From: Collinsella sp. AF02-46-1 | GTDB lineage: Bacteria; Actinomycetota; Coriobacteriia; Coriobacteriales; Coriobacteriaceae | Direction: 5' to 3' | Length of the DNA stretch: 12,866 bases | Assembly: GCA_934876235.1 (NCBI GenBank) | Contig: CAKXKM010000055.1 | Location: 1-12,866 of the forward strand | Shown here: one piece after another, positions 6,288 to 12,866 of the stretch | Layout: each line of letters opens with the position of its first letter | Position numbering within the stretch: the stretch's first letter is position 1 | Made by a program: the position numbers and the translations under genes | Notes under the pieces: generated by a model | Told to the model about the DNA's origin: nothing | The model's database searches: none | What the model saw: the letters and a program-made list of their open reading frames with translations, nothing else

Positions 6288-7175
6288 CTACCAGCTCAGC
6301 AACTCGTAGCCGTCCTCGGTCACCACGAGCTGTACCTCGCACTGGGCCGAATCGCTACCGTCCTTGGTGCGCACACACCAACCGTCACCCTTGCTAATCT
6401 TGATGTCGGGCGCTCCGGCGTTGACCATGGGCTCGATGGTAAAGACCATGCCCGGGGCCATGATGGTGTCCACGTCGGGCGCCTCGGTGGTAAAGCCCAC
6501 AAACGGGTCCTCGTGGAACTCCTTGCCAATGCCGTGTCCGCCGTACTCGCGCACCACGCTAAAGCCGGCGTCCTCTACCGTCTTTTGCACAGCCTCGGCC
6601 ATAACAGAGAGCGGCAGCCACGGCTTGACGGCGGCCAGGCCCGCTTCCACGCTGGCGCGGGTCACGTCGACCAGGCGCTGGCGCTCGGCCGAGACCTCGC
6701 CGATGCAGAACATACGGCTCGAATCGCTAAAGTAGCCGTCCAGAATCGTGGAGCAGTCCACGTTGATGATATCGCCCTCGTGCAGCACGTCCGTATCGCA
6801 GGGGATGCCGTGACAGACCACATCGTTGATCGAGGTGCATACGCTCTTGGGATAGCCCTCATAGTTGAGGTCGGCCGGCGTGCCACCGTGCTCGATGGTG
6901 TAGTCGTAGATCATCTGGTTGATCTGGTTGGTGGTCATGCCTGCGGCGATGTGCTCGCCCACGTAGTCGAGCACGCCCACGTTGATGGCGGCCGAACGCT
7001 TGATACCCTCGATATCGGCGGGTGTCTTGTAGAGCGTGCGGGGCAGAACCTCCCAGCCCTCTTCCCACAGGCGCTCGAGGCGCTCGTCGAAGGCGCTATG
7101 GCATTTCTTATATTTTTTGCCGCTGCCGCACCAGCAAGCGTCGTTGCGGCCGGGCACGGGTCCGTTGTCAAACAT
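6288..7175 (-). CDS. map: Type I methionine aminopeptidase with N-terminal SEC-C zinc motif
   Basis: Removes the initiator methionine from nascent proteins in the cytoplasm. The 295-residue protein begins with a SEC-C motif (CWCGSGKKYKKCH: Cys14, Cys16, Cys25, His26), a zinc knuckle also found in SecA that is thought to aid ribosome or partner contact. The pita-bread catalytic domain follows, with all di-metal ligands: Asp140 (NVD), Asp151 (FSD), His214 (GGHGIG), Glu248 (TIEPM) and Glu280 (QCEV), plus substrate-binding His122 (CHGIP). The start at 7175 is chosen because AAAGGAAG precedes it and the SEC-C motif follows shortly. An upstream in-frame ATG would add 18 unlike residues. It has its own terminator (6235-6278). 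Confidence 0.95.
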   Translation of the reverse strand: MFDNGPVPGRNDACWCGSGKKYKKCHSAFDERLERLWEEGWEVLPRTLYKTPADIEGIKRSAAINVGVLDYVGEHIAAGMTTNQINQMIYDYTIEHGGTPADLNYEGYPKSVCTSINDVVCHGIPCDTDVLHEGDIINVDCSTILDGYFSDSSRMFCIGEVSAERQRLVDVTRASVEAGLAAVKPWLPLSVMAEAVQKTVEDAGFSVVREYGGHGIGKEFHEDPFVGFTTEAPDVDTIMAPGMVFTIEPMVNAGAPDIKISKGDGWCVRTKDGSDSAQCEVQLVVTEDGYELLSW

Positions 7176-7260
7176 GGCTAACTTCCTTTCATTCGCAGCT
7201 AGTATAGCCCACCCGCAGCCCCGTCCCAAAAAGACTGCCCTGGGCGGATGTGCGGCTCTG

Positions 7261-8037
7261 CTAGCAGCTCACCTGGCAGGGAATGCCGAGGGCTTGGACG
7301 CGCGCGGCAATGGCGTCGAGCACCTCGGGCGCCGCTTTAGCAAGGCCGGCGACCGGTGTCTCGCGCGCCACCGTGTAGATGGTCGCTTCTTGCGGGCGAA
7401 TGCGCTCAAGCGCCGCGAGCCAGGGGGCAACGTACTCCTCGCCGGTGTTGTCGATGAGCTTGCCCTGATACTCGCCGGTCAAAAAGATCGTCTGGATAAT
7501 GACATGGCCGTTAAAGCTCGCGAACGTCTCGATCTGGTGCTCGACGTCGTAGGGGCCAACGGGCTGGTCGAGCAGCTGGATAAATGCCGGGTCGACGGTA
7601 TCGAGCTTGAGGATGTTGTCGTCGACCATCATGAGCGCGTTGTGTACCTCGGGACGATCGGCGCGCGTGCCGTTGGAAAGCACGGCAATCTTGGTGTTTG
7701 GGACCAGCTGGTCGCGAAGCGCGACGGCGCCGGCGATGGCCTGCGGAAACTCCGGCGCGGCGGTAGGCTCGCCGTTGCCGGCAAACGTGATTACATCGGG
7801 CAGCTCGCCCTCGGCTGCCATCTCGCGCAGCTTGGCCTCGAGCGCGTCGAGCACCACGGCAGCCGAGTTGTACGGCTCGTGGCAGGGACGCTCGGAGTTG
7901 AGACCGTTCTCGCAGTAGATGCAGTCAAACGTACAGATCTTGCCCGATGCCGGCATCATGTTGACGCCGAGCGAAAGGCCCAGGCGGCGGCTGCGCACCG
8001 GTCCAAAGATGGGGCTGGCATTTAAAAACGTAGACAT
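7261..8037 (-). CDS. Radical SAM protein, COG0731-like
   Basis: Radical S-adenosylmethionine enzyme of unknown substrate. The N-terminus GPVRSRRLGLSLGVN (12-26) and the cluster-binding CTFDCIYC (Cys35, Cys39, Cys42; CX3CX2C) are typical of COG0731, a group related to the archaeal wyosine enzyme TYW1 but widespread in bacteria that lack wyosine. GNGEPT (87-92) is the SAM-binding glycine motif. The protein has 258 residues and ends in two cysteines near the C-terminus (254, 258), which might hold metal or be incidental. Two ATG codons are 6 bases apart. The one at 8037 has AAGGAG at 9 bases, whereas the one at 8043 has only 3, so I chose 8037. It is divergent from the alpha/beta hydrolase. Confidence 0.85.
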   Translation of the reverse strand: MSTFLNASPIFGPVRSRRLGLSLGVNMMPASGKICTFDCIYCENGLNSERPCHEPYNSAAVVLDALEAKLREMAAEGELPDVITFAGNGEPTAAPEFPQAIAGAVALRDQLVPNTKIAVLSNGTRADRPEVHNALMMVDDNILKLDTVDPAFIQLLDQPVGPYDVEHQIETFASFNGHVIIQTIFLTGEYQGKLIDNTGEEYVAPWLAALERIRPQEATIYTVARETPVAGLAKAAPEVLDAIAARVQALGIPCQVSC

Positions 8038-8262
8038 AGACATATGCTCCTTGGGACAGTTGTGCCTAAGCATAGCATCGGCTCCGAAGCAAGGTGCGGG
8101 CTCTTGCTTTACAAGTTTCGTTTTTGCACGTCGCTCATTATGCCGTGCCATGAAAAGCCTCAGGTCGGGTACAGTTAATCTGTTAACAAAGCGTAAAGCA
8201 ATGCGGGTCTATCCAACCGTACTGACGGGCAACTGGATGGGCATTGACGATGGGAACACAGT

Positions 8263-9060
8263 ATGGATTTTACGGTTGAGAATGCGGGCACCACGATCGC
8301 CTGTCGCGAGTATGCCGGCCCGGTTGTATCGTCCGATACGCCCGCCTTGGTGTGCGTGCACGGCGCCTGCGTCGATGGCACATTTTTTGACGGCATCGCC
8401 CGCGAGCTCGCCTGTGACTACCGCGTCATTGCCTACGACCGCCGTGGTTGCGGCGAGAGCGGCGACGCTGCAGACGAACGCTACGACCTCGCCGCCCAGG
8501 CTGTCGACCTGCAGGCCGTTATCGAGCATATTGGCGCTCCGGCAAACGTGCTCGCGCACAGTGCCGGTACGCTGGTGACGCTGGAGCTCCTCCGTGCAAA
8601 CCCTGCCATAATCTCGCGTGCGATTCTGCATGAACCCGCCGTGACAAACGAGGGTGCCGGCCTGGGCGCGGCCCCGGTTTTGCTCGAGATGATCGCCGCG
8701 GGAAAGGTCTCCAGGGCATTACGGGCCTTCCTGGGCGCCATCGGCGACTCGGACCCTGAGGCTCCCAAGTTAACCGAGGCAGAAGCCAAGCATGCCCTGC
8801 GCAACGGCCGCAGTTTCATGGCAAACGAATACGAGACCACTATGACCTGCGTTCCCGATTGGAATCGCGCCCGCGCATCGAAAACGGTGGCCGCCGTATT
8901 CCTGGGCGAGCTCTCGATTGGCACGCCCCGCGAGGCGGGCACGAGGACAGCAGCTGAGCTCTTGGACTGTCCGCTCGTAACGGTTCCGGGCGCGCACAAC
9001 GGGCTGCGCGATCGCCCGACAGCGACCGCGCAGGCTGTCCGCGGCATCTTGGGGCTCTAG
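8263..9060 (+). CDS. Alpha/beta fold hydrolase
   Basis: Predicted serine hydrolase of the esterase, lactonase and haloperoxidase-like group; substrate unknown. In the 265-residue protein VHGACVDG (32-39) gives the oxyanion-hole HG, YDRRGCGES (58-66) is the usual D-R-R-G-x-G-x-S block after strand 4, and AHSAG (98-102) is the nucleophile elbow with Ser100. PGAHNG (242-247) supplies the likely catalytic His245. The first glycine of the elbow (G-x-S-x-G) is alanine, a tolerated variant. The acidic triad member is not clear; a residue near FLGELS (213-218) is in the right region. There is no signal peptide, so it is cytoplasmic. The ribosome binding site is weak (GATGGGA). The 225-base divergent gap upstream holds a GTTAA repeat (8175-8187) but no clear promoter. 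Confidence 0.82.
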   Translation: MDFTVENAGTTIACREYAGPVVSSDTPALVCVHGACVDGTFFDGIARELACDYRVIAYDRRGCGESGDAADERYDLAAQAVDLQAVIEHIGAPANVLAHSAGTLVTLELLRANPAIISRAILHEPAVTNEGAGLGAAPVLLEMIAAGKVSRALRAFLGAIGDSDPEAPKLTEAEAKHALRNGRSFMANEYETTMTCVPDWNRARASKTVAAVFLGELSIGTPREAGTRTAAELLDCPLVTVPGAHNGLRDRPTATAQAVRGILGL

Positions 9061-9202
9061 CGGCCGAATCATCAAACGGGCTTCTTTCGTAGACGTTTCG
9101 GCTGTGTTAACAAGGGTGCTCAAAACCCAACGCCTGCGGCATCAGCCCTGCCGTCTGCCAACTCATAAAAAAGAAACGGTATTCACGTGCGTACCTGCAT
9201 CG

Positions 9203-9245
9203 ACAAGGTGCTACCCTTGTAACATTTGGTACCCACTGCTACCAA
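9203..9245 (+). promoter_or_regulatory. Two small tandem hairpins upstream of the GGDEF-REC-HD-GYP gene
   Basis: ACAAGG/CCTTGT (9203-9208 with 9215-9220) and TTGGTA/TACCAA (9226-9231 with 9240-9245) are 6-bp stems sharing the word TGCTACC in or beside their loops. They end 24 bases before the start codon. They could be leader RNA hairpins or paired binding sites. They do not match the cyclic-di-GMP riboswitch consensus. The remaining upstream stretch from 9061 shows only a weak GCCGAA/TTCGGC pair. Confidence 0.3.
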
Positions 9246-9269
9246 GCAAAACTACTGAAAGGGCCCCCT

Positions 9270-11153
9270 ATGCTCAATAATCACGAGGCCAATCTAACCG
9301 ACGAGGAGGCTGCCGCCGAGGTCGCCCGTGTCGCGAAGACCTACCCCGTGGTACGTTTGCTGTCGGTCGACCAGATTAAGGGCGATCCCAACTGCCTGCT
9401 CGCCGGCGATCGGTGTCCCTGTCTGCGCCAGTCAAGTCTTGAGGCCTTGGCGGCAGGTTCCGATGAGGTGTCGGAACAGCTGCTCAACGATGGCGTTGAG
9501 TACCGCGCTCATCTGCGTCCTCTGAAGGTCGAGGGCGAGCCTCACGTCCTGCTGATGGTGCGTCCGATTGATGAACAGGAGACCGCAGAAGAGGACCTTG
9601 TCTACACCGACGTGCTGACGAGCGTGCGCAATCGCCGATATTACGAGGAAAAGCTTCGCAGCGCCCGCATGCAGGCCGGTGTGGCCATGATCGACCTTGA
9701 TGATTTTAGGGTCTTCAACGATACCTGTGGCCGTCATGCCGGCGACCTTGCACTCGGTGCGGTGGCGACGGCCATACGAGGCAGTATTCGTTCGACTGAT
9801 GAGCTTGTCCGCTATGGTTGCGATAAGTTTGTGGCCGTCATGCCCAATATCCCCTCCGATGACTTCGCCCGTCGTCTGCGTCACGTATCCGATGCCGTTC
9901 ATTCCGCGATTATTCCGGGCCATGAGCGTGTTAGCTTGACAGCATGTGTTGGTGGCGTTCGCATTAATGGCGAGACGGTCGATGAGGGCGTTGGCCGCGC
10001 TGTCCAATTACTGAGCCGCGCTAAGGCAAAAGCCGGTACGGTCATGACCGATACCGATTCCGTCGATACCTTCCAAAGCGAAAAGCCTTCGGTGCTTATC
10101 GTCGATGACTCCGAGATGAACCGAGCTATTCTCAGCGAGATGCTCAAGGACGAGTATTGCATCCTCGAGGCCGATAGCGGTCGTGCAGCGCTCGACATGG
10201 TCGACCGCTATGGTGATGAGCTGTCGCTCGTGCTGCTGGACATTGTCATGCCGGGCATGAACGGCTTTGAGGTGTTGGGCGATCTGTCGCGCCGGTCGAT
10301 TATTGACAATCTGCCTGTCATCATGATCTCGAGCGAAGATTCCGACGATGTGGTGCTGCGCGCGTATGAGCTGGGTGCCTCTGACTATGTCAACCGCCCG
10401 TTTGACTCCCGTGTCGTGCGCCGCCGTGTAAGCAACACCATCCGCCTGTACGCCAAACAGCGCCGCCTGACGAGCCTGCTGTCCCAGCAGTACAACGAGC
10501 GCGTAAAGAACAGCCGCATGCTCATCGACATCATGTCCGGCGTCATGGAGCTCCGCAATGGCGAGAGCGGCAGGCACGTTACGAACATCGAGAAACTGAC
10601 CGAGCTGCTGCTTGGCTGCCTGGTCCACCGTAGCGACAACATCTCCCTAGACAACGAGGAACGCTCGACGATTGCCCTCGCTTCGGCGCTGCACGATATC
10701 GGCAAGATGTCGATCGACGATGCGATTCTCAACAAGCCCGGGCGTCTCACGTCCGAGGAGTTCGAGATTATGAAGACGCATACCACGATCGGCGCCGACA
10801 TGCTGCTAGAGCTGGGCCGCCATCACACCGGCAATGCGCTTTTGGAATATGCGTACCAGATTGCGCGTTGGCACCACGAGCGTTGGGACGGCAAGGGTTA
10901 TCCCGATGGCCTTAAGGGCGACGATATCCCCATCGCCGCACAGGTGGTTTCGGTGGCCGACGTATACGATGCGCTGACGAGCGTGCGCGTGTACAAGGAT
11001 GCCATCCCGCACGAGGAGGCGATCCAGATGATCTTGGATGGTAAGTGCGGCACCTTTAACCCGCTGCTGCTCGACTGCCTGCTCGAGGTGCAAGACCGTA
11101 TTGCCGAGACGTTGGCACGCCCCGCCGACGTTGTCGCGTTTCCCACGATTTAG
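9270..11153 (+). CDS. Degenerate GGDEF, receiver and HD-GYP cyclic-di-GMP phosphodiesterase protein
   Basis: Predicted response regulator that degrades cyclic-di-GMP. Residues 1-105 form an N-terminal region, perhaps PAS-like, with cysteines at 42, 49 and 51. A GGDEF domain spans about 110-255: it keeps the LTSVRNRRYY opening and the D-L-D-D-F metal/GTP region (142-146), but the signature reads GCDKF (183-187), losing the second Gly and the catalytic Glu, so cyclase activity is unlikely. A receiver domain spans 272-392 with Asp279-Asp280, phosphoacceptor Asp324, Ser354/355, and Arg376 where Lys is usual. The HD-GYP domain (415-615) appears intact: Glu432, His436, HDIGK (475-479), His504, HHERWDGKGYP (535-545) and Asp564. 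The Hpt gene follows 23 bases later. There are no membrane segments. Confidence 0.92.
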   Translation: MLNNHEANLTDEEAAAEVARVAKTYPVVRLLSVDQIKGDPNCLLAGDRCPCLRQSSLEALAAGSDEVSEQLLNDGVEYRAHLRPLKVEGEPHVLLMVRPIDEQETAEEDLVYTDVLTSVRNRRYYEEKLRSARMQAGVAMIDLDDFRVFNDTCGRHAGDLALGAVATAIRGSIRSTDELVRYGCDKFVAVMPNIPSDDFARRLRHVSDAVHSAIIPGHERVSLTACVGGVRINGETVDEGVGRAVQLLSRAKAKAGTVMTDTDSVDTFQSEKPSVLIVDDSEMNRAILSEMLKDEYCILEADSGRAALDMVDRYGDELSLVLLDIVMPGMNGFEVLGDLSRRSIIDNLPVIMISSEDSDDVVLRAYELGASDYVNRPFDSRVVRRRVSNTIRLYAKQRRLTSLLSQQYNERVKNSRMLIDIMSGVMELRNGESGRHVTNIEKLTELLLGCLVHRSDNISLDNEERSTIALASALHDIGKMSIDDAILNKPGRLTSEEFEIMKTHTTIGADMLLELGRHHTGNALLEYAYQIARWHHERWDGKGYPDGLKGDDIPIAAQVVSVADVYDALTSVRVYKDAIPHEEAIQMILDGKCGTFNPLLLDCLLEVQDRIAETLARPADVVAFPTI

Positions 11154-11176
11154 TTTGACCAAAGGAGTTTTAACCC

Positions 11177-11533
11177 ATGATTTCCATGCGTGAGGCGTAT
11201 GAGAAGATCGGCTCTAATTATGATGACGCGTGCGCTCGGCTGATGGGCGAGGAAATGCTTGCCCGCTTTGCCCTCAAGTTTTTGGATGATGAGAGCATGG
11301 ACAAGCTGGAGGCCGCCATGGCGGCGGGAGACGCCAAGGAAGCGTTTATGGCAGCGCATACGCTCAAGGGCGTGAGCCAGAACCTGGGATTCGATAATCT
11401 GTACGAGCCGGCGATCGTGGTAACCGAAGCGCTGCGCGGTGCCGATGCCGTCGACGGCGCCCGTGAGGGAATGCATGCGCTGCAGCAGCAATATGCGGCC
11501 ACGATGTTGGCCCTGCGCGAGGCGACCGAGTAA
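11177..11533 (+). CDS. Stand-alone Hpt phosphotransfer protein
   Basis: Histidine phosphotransfer protein of 118 residues that would shuttle phosphate between receiver domains or from a hybrid kinase. The motif AHTLKGVSQNLGF holds the phospho-accepting His61 and the following Lys and Gly of the Hpt signature H-x-L-K-G. The rest is predicted helical, as expected for a four-helix bundle, and there is no kinase domain. It has AAAGGAG before its ATG and lies 23 bases after the GGDEF-REC-HD-GYP gene, so the two are almost certainly one operon and the receiver domain there is the obvious partner. An alternative in-frame ATG at residue 4 is less well placed. Confidence 0.88.
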   Translation: MISMREAYEKIGSNYDDACARLMGEEMLARFALKFLDDESMDKLEAAMAAGDAKEAFMAAHTLKGVSQNLGFDNLYEPAIVVTEALRGADAVDGAREGMHALQQQYAATMLALREATE

Positions 11534-11557
11534 GAGGTTGCAATCTTTGATGACTAT

Positions 11558-11621
11558 GAGAGTGGATAATCTTCCGTTTTTGGCCCTGTGGCGGCCTCAA
11601 AGTGGGAGATTATCCACTCTC
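11558..11621. repeat. 64-bp near-perfect palindrome
   Basis: GAGAGTGGATAATCT (11558-11572) is the exact inverse of 11607-11621. The pairing continues inward through TCCG opposite TGGG with G-T wobbles and, after a bulge, to a central GGCC/GGCC stem (11582-11585 with 11593-11596) around a 7-base loop. No T-run follows on either strand, so it is a poor intrinsic terminator even though it lies 24 bases past the Hpt stop. Its form fits a small palindromic mobile element or a processed RNA hairpin. I see no clear target-site duplication. Confidence 0.6.
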
Positions 11622-11682
11622 GTTCGATACGTGTCCAAAAATTCACTCTCGCGCACTGGCGTGGCTTTCCGCATGCAATCCA

Positions 11683-11716
11683 TATCGTTGTTCGATAAAC
11701 TGTTCGAATAACGATA
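11683..11716 (+). promoter_or_regulatory. Inverted-repeat operator candidate upstream of the DUF2975 gene
   Basis: TATCGTTGTTCGA (11683-11695) pairs with 11704-11716 over 13 bp with one G-T wobble, around an 8-base AT-rich spacer, ending 20 bases before the DUF2975 start codon. The word TTCGA also occurs nearby at 11623-11627 and 11719-11723. A small Cro/C1-type regulator encoded in the same operon is the natural candidate to bind it. It could also act as a leader hairpin. Confidence 0.45.
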
Positions 11717-11736
11717 GATTCGATGAGGGTGAGTGT

Positions 11737-12297
11737 ATGTCCAACAGCGTTCAGCGTATGGCCAAGGCGGGCGAGACTGTAAGGAAGCTTGGCTTTTGCA
11801 TGGCGGTCGTTTTTGCGGGAATGCTCGTCGCTTTTGCCGCGTTGGTTGTTTACGTGATCTGGTATGCGGTTGCAAACGTTGTTTCTGTCGATTCTTTCGG
11901 TGTCGTGACGCTTCTCGATGGCGGGAGCATCGTTATCCCAAGCGGGCTGTGCCTGGCACTCGTCGTGGGTATTTCGCTTGTCGTTTTGTGCGGAATCAGC
12001 CATAACATTTCTCGGGGCGTCTCGCCCTTTACCAAGGCGCATGTGCGGCTTATCCGTGTTCTTGCACTTGCCTTTGCTGTTAACGCCGTGGTTTCGCTTG
12101 TTGGTGCCTATGGATCGGTCAATCTCACCATTGGCGGACTGGAGCTTTACATCGTGCCTCATTCCTTCGTTATTGAGATTTGCCAAGGCGCTACCTTTGA
12201 TGCGGGGTCGCTTATCGGCGCAGTTGTCTGTTTGTTTATCTCGGCGATCTGGAGTTATGCCTCGCTGCTCCAAGAGCAGTCTGACGAGCTTGTGTAG
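11737..12297 (+). CDS. DUF2975 family four-helix membrane protein
   Basis: Integral membrane protein of 186 residues and unknown function. Four hydrophobic segments are visible at about 19-45, 66-88, 105-127 and 156-177. Between helices two and three lies ISRGVSPFTKAHVRLIRV (91-108), which resembles the G-x-P-F motif typical of DUF2975. The start at 11737 follows GATGAGGGTGAG. An in-frame upstream ATG at 11602 would read through the palindrome and operator and is rejected. Eight bases separate its stop from the start of the Cro/C1 regulator gene. This pairing with a YozG-like regulator recurs across Gram-positives and suggests the membrane protein works with, or is controlled by, that regulator. 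GC content is lower than in the housekeeping genes. Confidence 0.8.
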   Translation: MSNSVQRMAKAGETVRKLGFCMAVVFAGMLVAFAALVVYVIWYAVANVVSVDSFGVVTLLDGGSIVIPSGLCLALVVGISLVVLCGISHNISRGVSPFTKAHVRLIRVLALAFAVNAVVSLVGAYGSVNLTIGGLELYIVPHSFVIEICQGATFDAGSLIGAVVCLFISAIWSYASLLQEQSDELV

Positions 12298-12305
12298 GAG
12301 GAAAC

Positions 12306-12635
12306 ATGAGCTATCTCATCATCGAGCTTGAGACGCAGCTGCTTAAGACCGGAAAGACCAGCGCTGATCTGATTCGGGCGACGGGGCATACTCCGGCTAA
12401 TATTTCAAAGCTTAGAAACGGAAAGATAAAAGCTATTCGCCTAAAGACGCTTCTCGATATCTGTGATGAGCTTGATTGTCAACCGGGAGACATTATTCAG
12501 CGCGTGAGCGAGAAAGAGCTTGAGGAGCTTATTGTCGAGCGCGCGAAAAATGTCGTGAGACAGATGCGGGATGGCGGAGGCAACGAGGCGTCGCTTCCGA
12601 CATCAGTCTTCGCTGTCGATTTGAGTGACGAGTAG
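12306..12635 (+). CDS. YozG-like Cro/C1-type HTH regulator
   Basis: Small DNA-binding regulator of 109 residues. The helix-turn-helix spans about 17-63 (TSADLIRATGHTPANISKLRNGKIKAIRLKTL read in pieces), and the ending DICDELDCQPGDII is the hallmark of the YozG/HTH_26 group. The last 45 residues are charged, probably helical to about 90, and longer than the minimal 65-70-residue family members. GGAGG overlaps the stop of the DUF2975 gene just before its ATG, so the two are translationally linked. It probably autoregulates through the inverted repeat at 11683-11716. Its codons are less GC-biased than upstream genes, suggesting acquisition. Confidence 0.85.
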   Translation: MSYLIIELETQLLKTGKTSADLIRATGHTPANISKLRNGKIKAIRLKTLLDICDELDCQPGDIIQRVSEKELEELIVERAKNVVRQMRDGGGNEASLPTSVFAVDLSDE

Positions 12636-12669
12636 CTTAAGGCGAACAACTAAAACGAAATATCAGCGT

Positions 12670-12700
12670 GAAGGGACCCGTGTCTAACACGGGTTCTTTC
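12670..12700 (+). terminator. Probable terminator after the DUF2975-HTH operon
   Basis: Bases 12670-12683 pair with 12687-12700 over 14 bp, including two G-T wobbles, around a 3-base loop (CTA). The core is CCCGTGT/ACACGGG. The T-rich stretch TTCTTTCATTT straddles the end of the stem, weaker than a clean T-run. It lies 35 bases after the HTH gene stop. Confidence 0.6.
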
Positions 12701-12712
12701 ATTTGGATTATC

Positions 12713-12718
12713 TTGACA
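12713..12718 (+). promoter_or_regulatory. TTGACA -35-like box
   Basis: A perfect TTGACA is followed by an AT-rich stretch (ACAATAAC, 12737-12744) at about -10 distance, but with no good TATAAT match at 17 bases. It points at the mini-ORF at 12780 and at whatever lies right of the window. Confidence 0.35.
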
Positions 12719-12779
12719 AATACGAGTTATCGAAAAACAATAACAACCATGGAAAACGATAAAGGAAAGAAGGAGCGAT

Positions 12780-12818
12780 ATGAGCGGTTGGTACCGTCAA
12801 GATTCTTTCGCAAATTGA
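12780..12818 (+). CDS. 12-codon mini-ORF, possible leader peptide
   Basis: ATG at 12780 begins MSGWYRQDSFAN followed by TGA. It is preceded by AAGAAGGAG at 4-base spacing, the strongest Shine-Dalgarno match of any short ORF here, and by a TTGACA box 60 bases upstream. GC-rich inverted repeats follow the stop: CGAGG/CCTCG (12820-12832) and, competing with it, GGCGG/CCGCC (12824-12840). A short translated ORF followed by mutually exclusive stems resembles an attenuator leader. The downstream gene is outside the window, so function cannot be assigned. It may also be a chance ORF. Confidence 0.35.
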   Translation: MSGWYRQDSFAN

Positions 12819-12866
12819 TCGAGGCGGCCTCGGCCCCGCCTTGCTCTAGCCCTCCGCCTTCTTGCT

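Noticed and set aside
7205..7260. Terminator after the radical SAM gene
   Set aside because: There is a T-run on the minus strand, but the preceding GCCC/GGGC stem has almost no loop and is too short to count as a hairpin.
9061..9269. Cyclic-di-GMP riboswitch upstream of the GGDEF-REC-HD-GYP gene
   Set aside because: The conserved GEMM core bases and the two-helix layout are not present.
11554..12273. 239-codon minus-strand frame opposite the DUF2975 gene
   Set aside because: It is highly charged and low in complexity, runs through the 64-bp palindrome, and lies opposite a gene with clear membrane helices and a ribosome binding site.
12846..12866. Possible 3' end of a minus-strand gene (SKKAEG then stop) at the right edge
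   Set aside because: Only six codons are visible and any frame can end this way; plausible, but not supportable without the next bases.

Overview
The window looks like chromosome from a high-GC Gram-positive gut actinobacterium of the class Coriobacteriia. Collinsella is the closest match by gene content and codon use, but this is inferred from general character and no search was run. Coding sequence is GC-rich with strong GGAGG-type ribosome binding sites. Most genes are housekeeping or signalling genes, with two small accessory modules between them. I see no tRNA, rRNA, CRISPR array, transposase or prophage gene. No gene-free stretch exceeds 300 bases.

Left part (1-3993): a 6-phosphofructokinase and a membrane-anchored Ntn-type amide hydrolase lie on the minus strand. 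An M18 aminopeptidase diverges from the hydrolase on the plus strand and ends at a strong palindromic terminator. A second intrinsic terminator follows at 4043-4075.

Accessory module 1 (4094-5221): a promoter overlapped by tandem 9-bp repeats drives a two-gene toxin-antitoxin operon. It joins a RelB/DinJ-like antitoxin to a PIN-domain nuclease, with an 8-base gene overlap. Just after the toxin is a region that folds on paper into a roughly 100-nt rod, unexplained by any gene.

Middle (5222-9060): three minus-strand genes, each with its own start signals: a D-2-hydroxyacid dehydrogenase (GTG start), a SEC-C-tagged methionine aminopeptidase and a COG0731-like radical SAM protein. A plus-strand alpha/beta hydrolase follows. 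A palindrome upstream of the dehydrogenase is clearly related to the one after the M18 peptidase.

Signalling operon (9203-11533): a 627-residue protein with a degenerate GGDEF domain, a receiver domain and an apparently intact HD-GYP phosphodiesterase domain. It is followed 23 bases later by a stand-alone Hpt phosphotransfer protein. Together they suggest a phosphorelay controlling cyclic-di-GMP breakdown, with the sensor kinase encoded elsewhere.

Right part (11534-12866): a 64-bp near-perfect palindrome, then an inverted-repeat operator candidate, then a DUF2975 membrane protein paired with a YozG-like Cro/C1 regulator. The window ends with a terminator-like hairpin, a TTGACA promoter-like box and a 12-codon mini-ORF behind a strong Shine-Dalgarno sequence, possibly a leader peptide.
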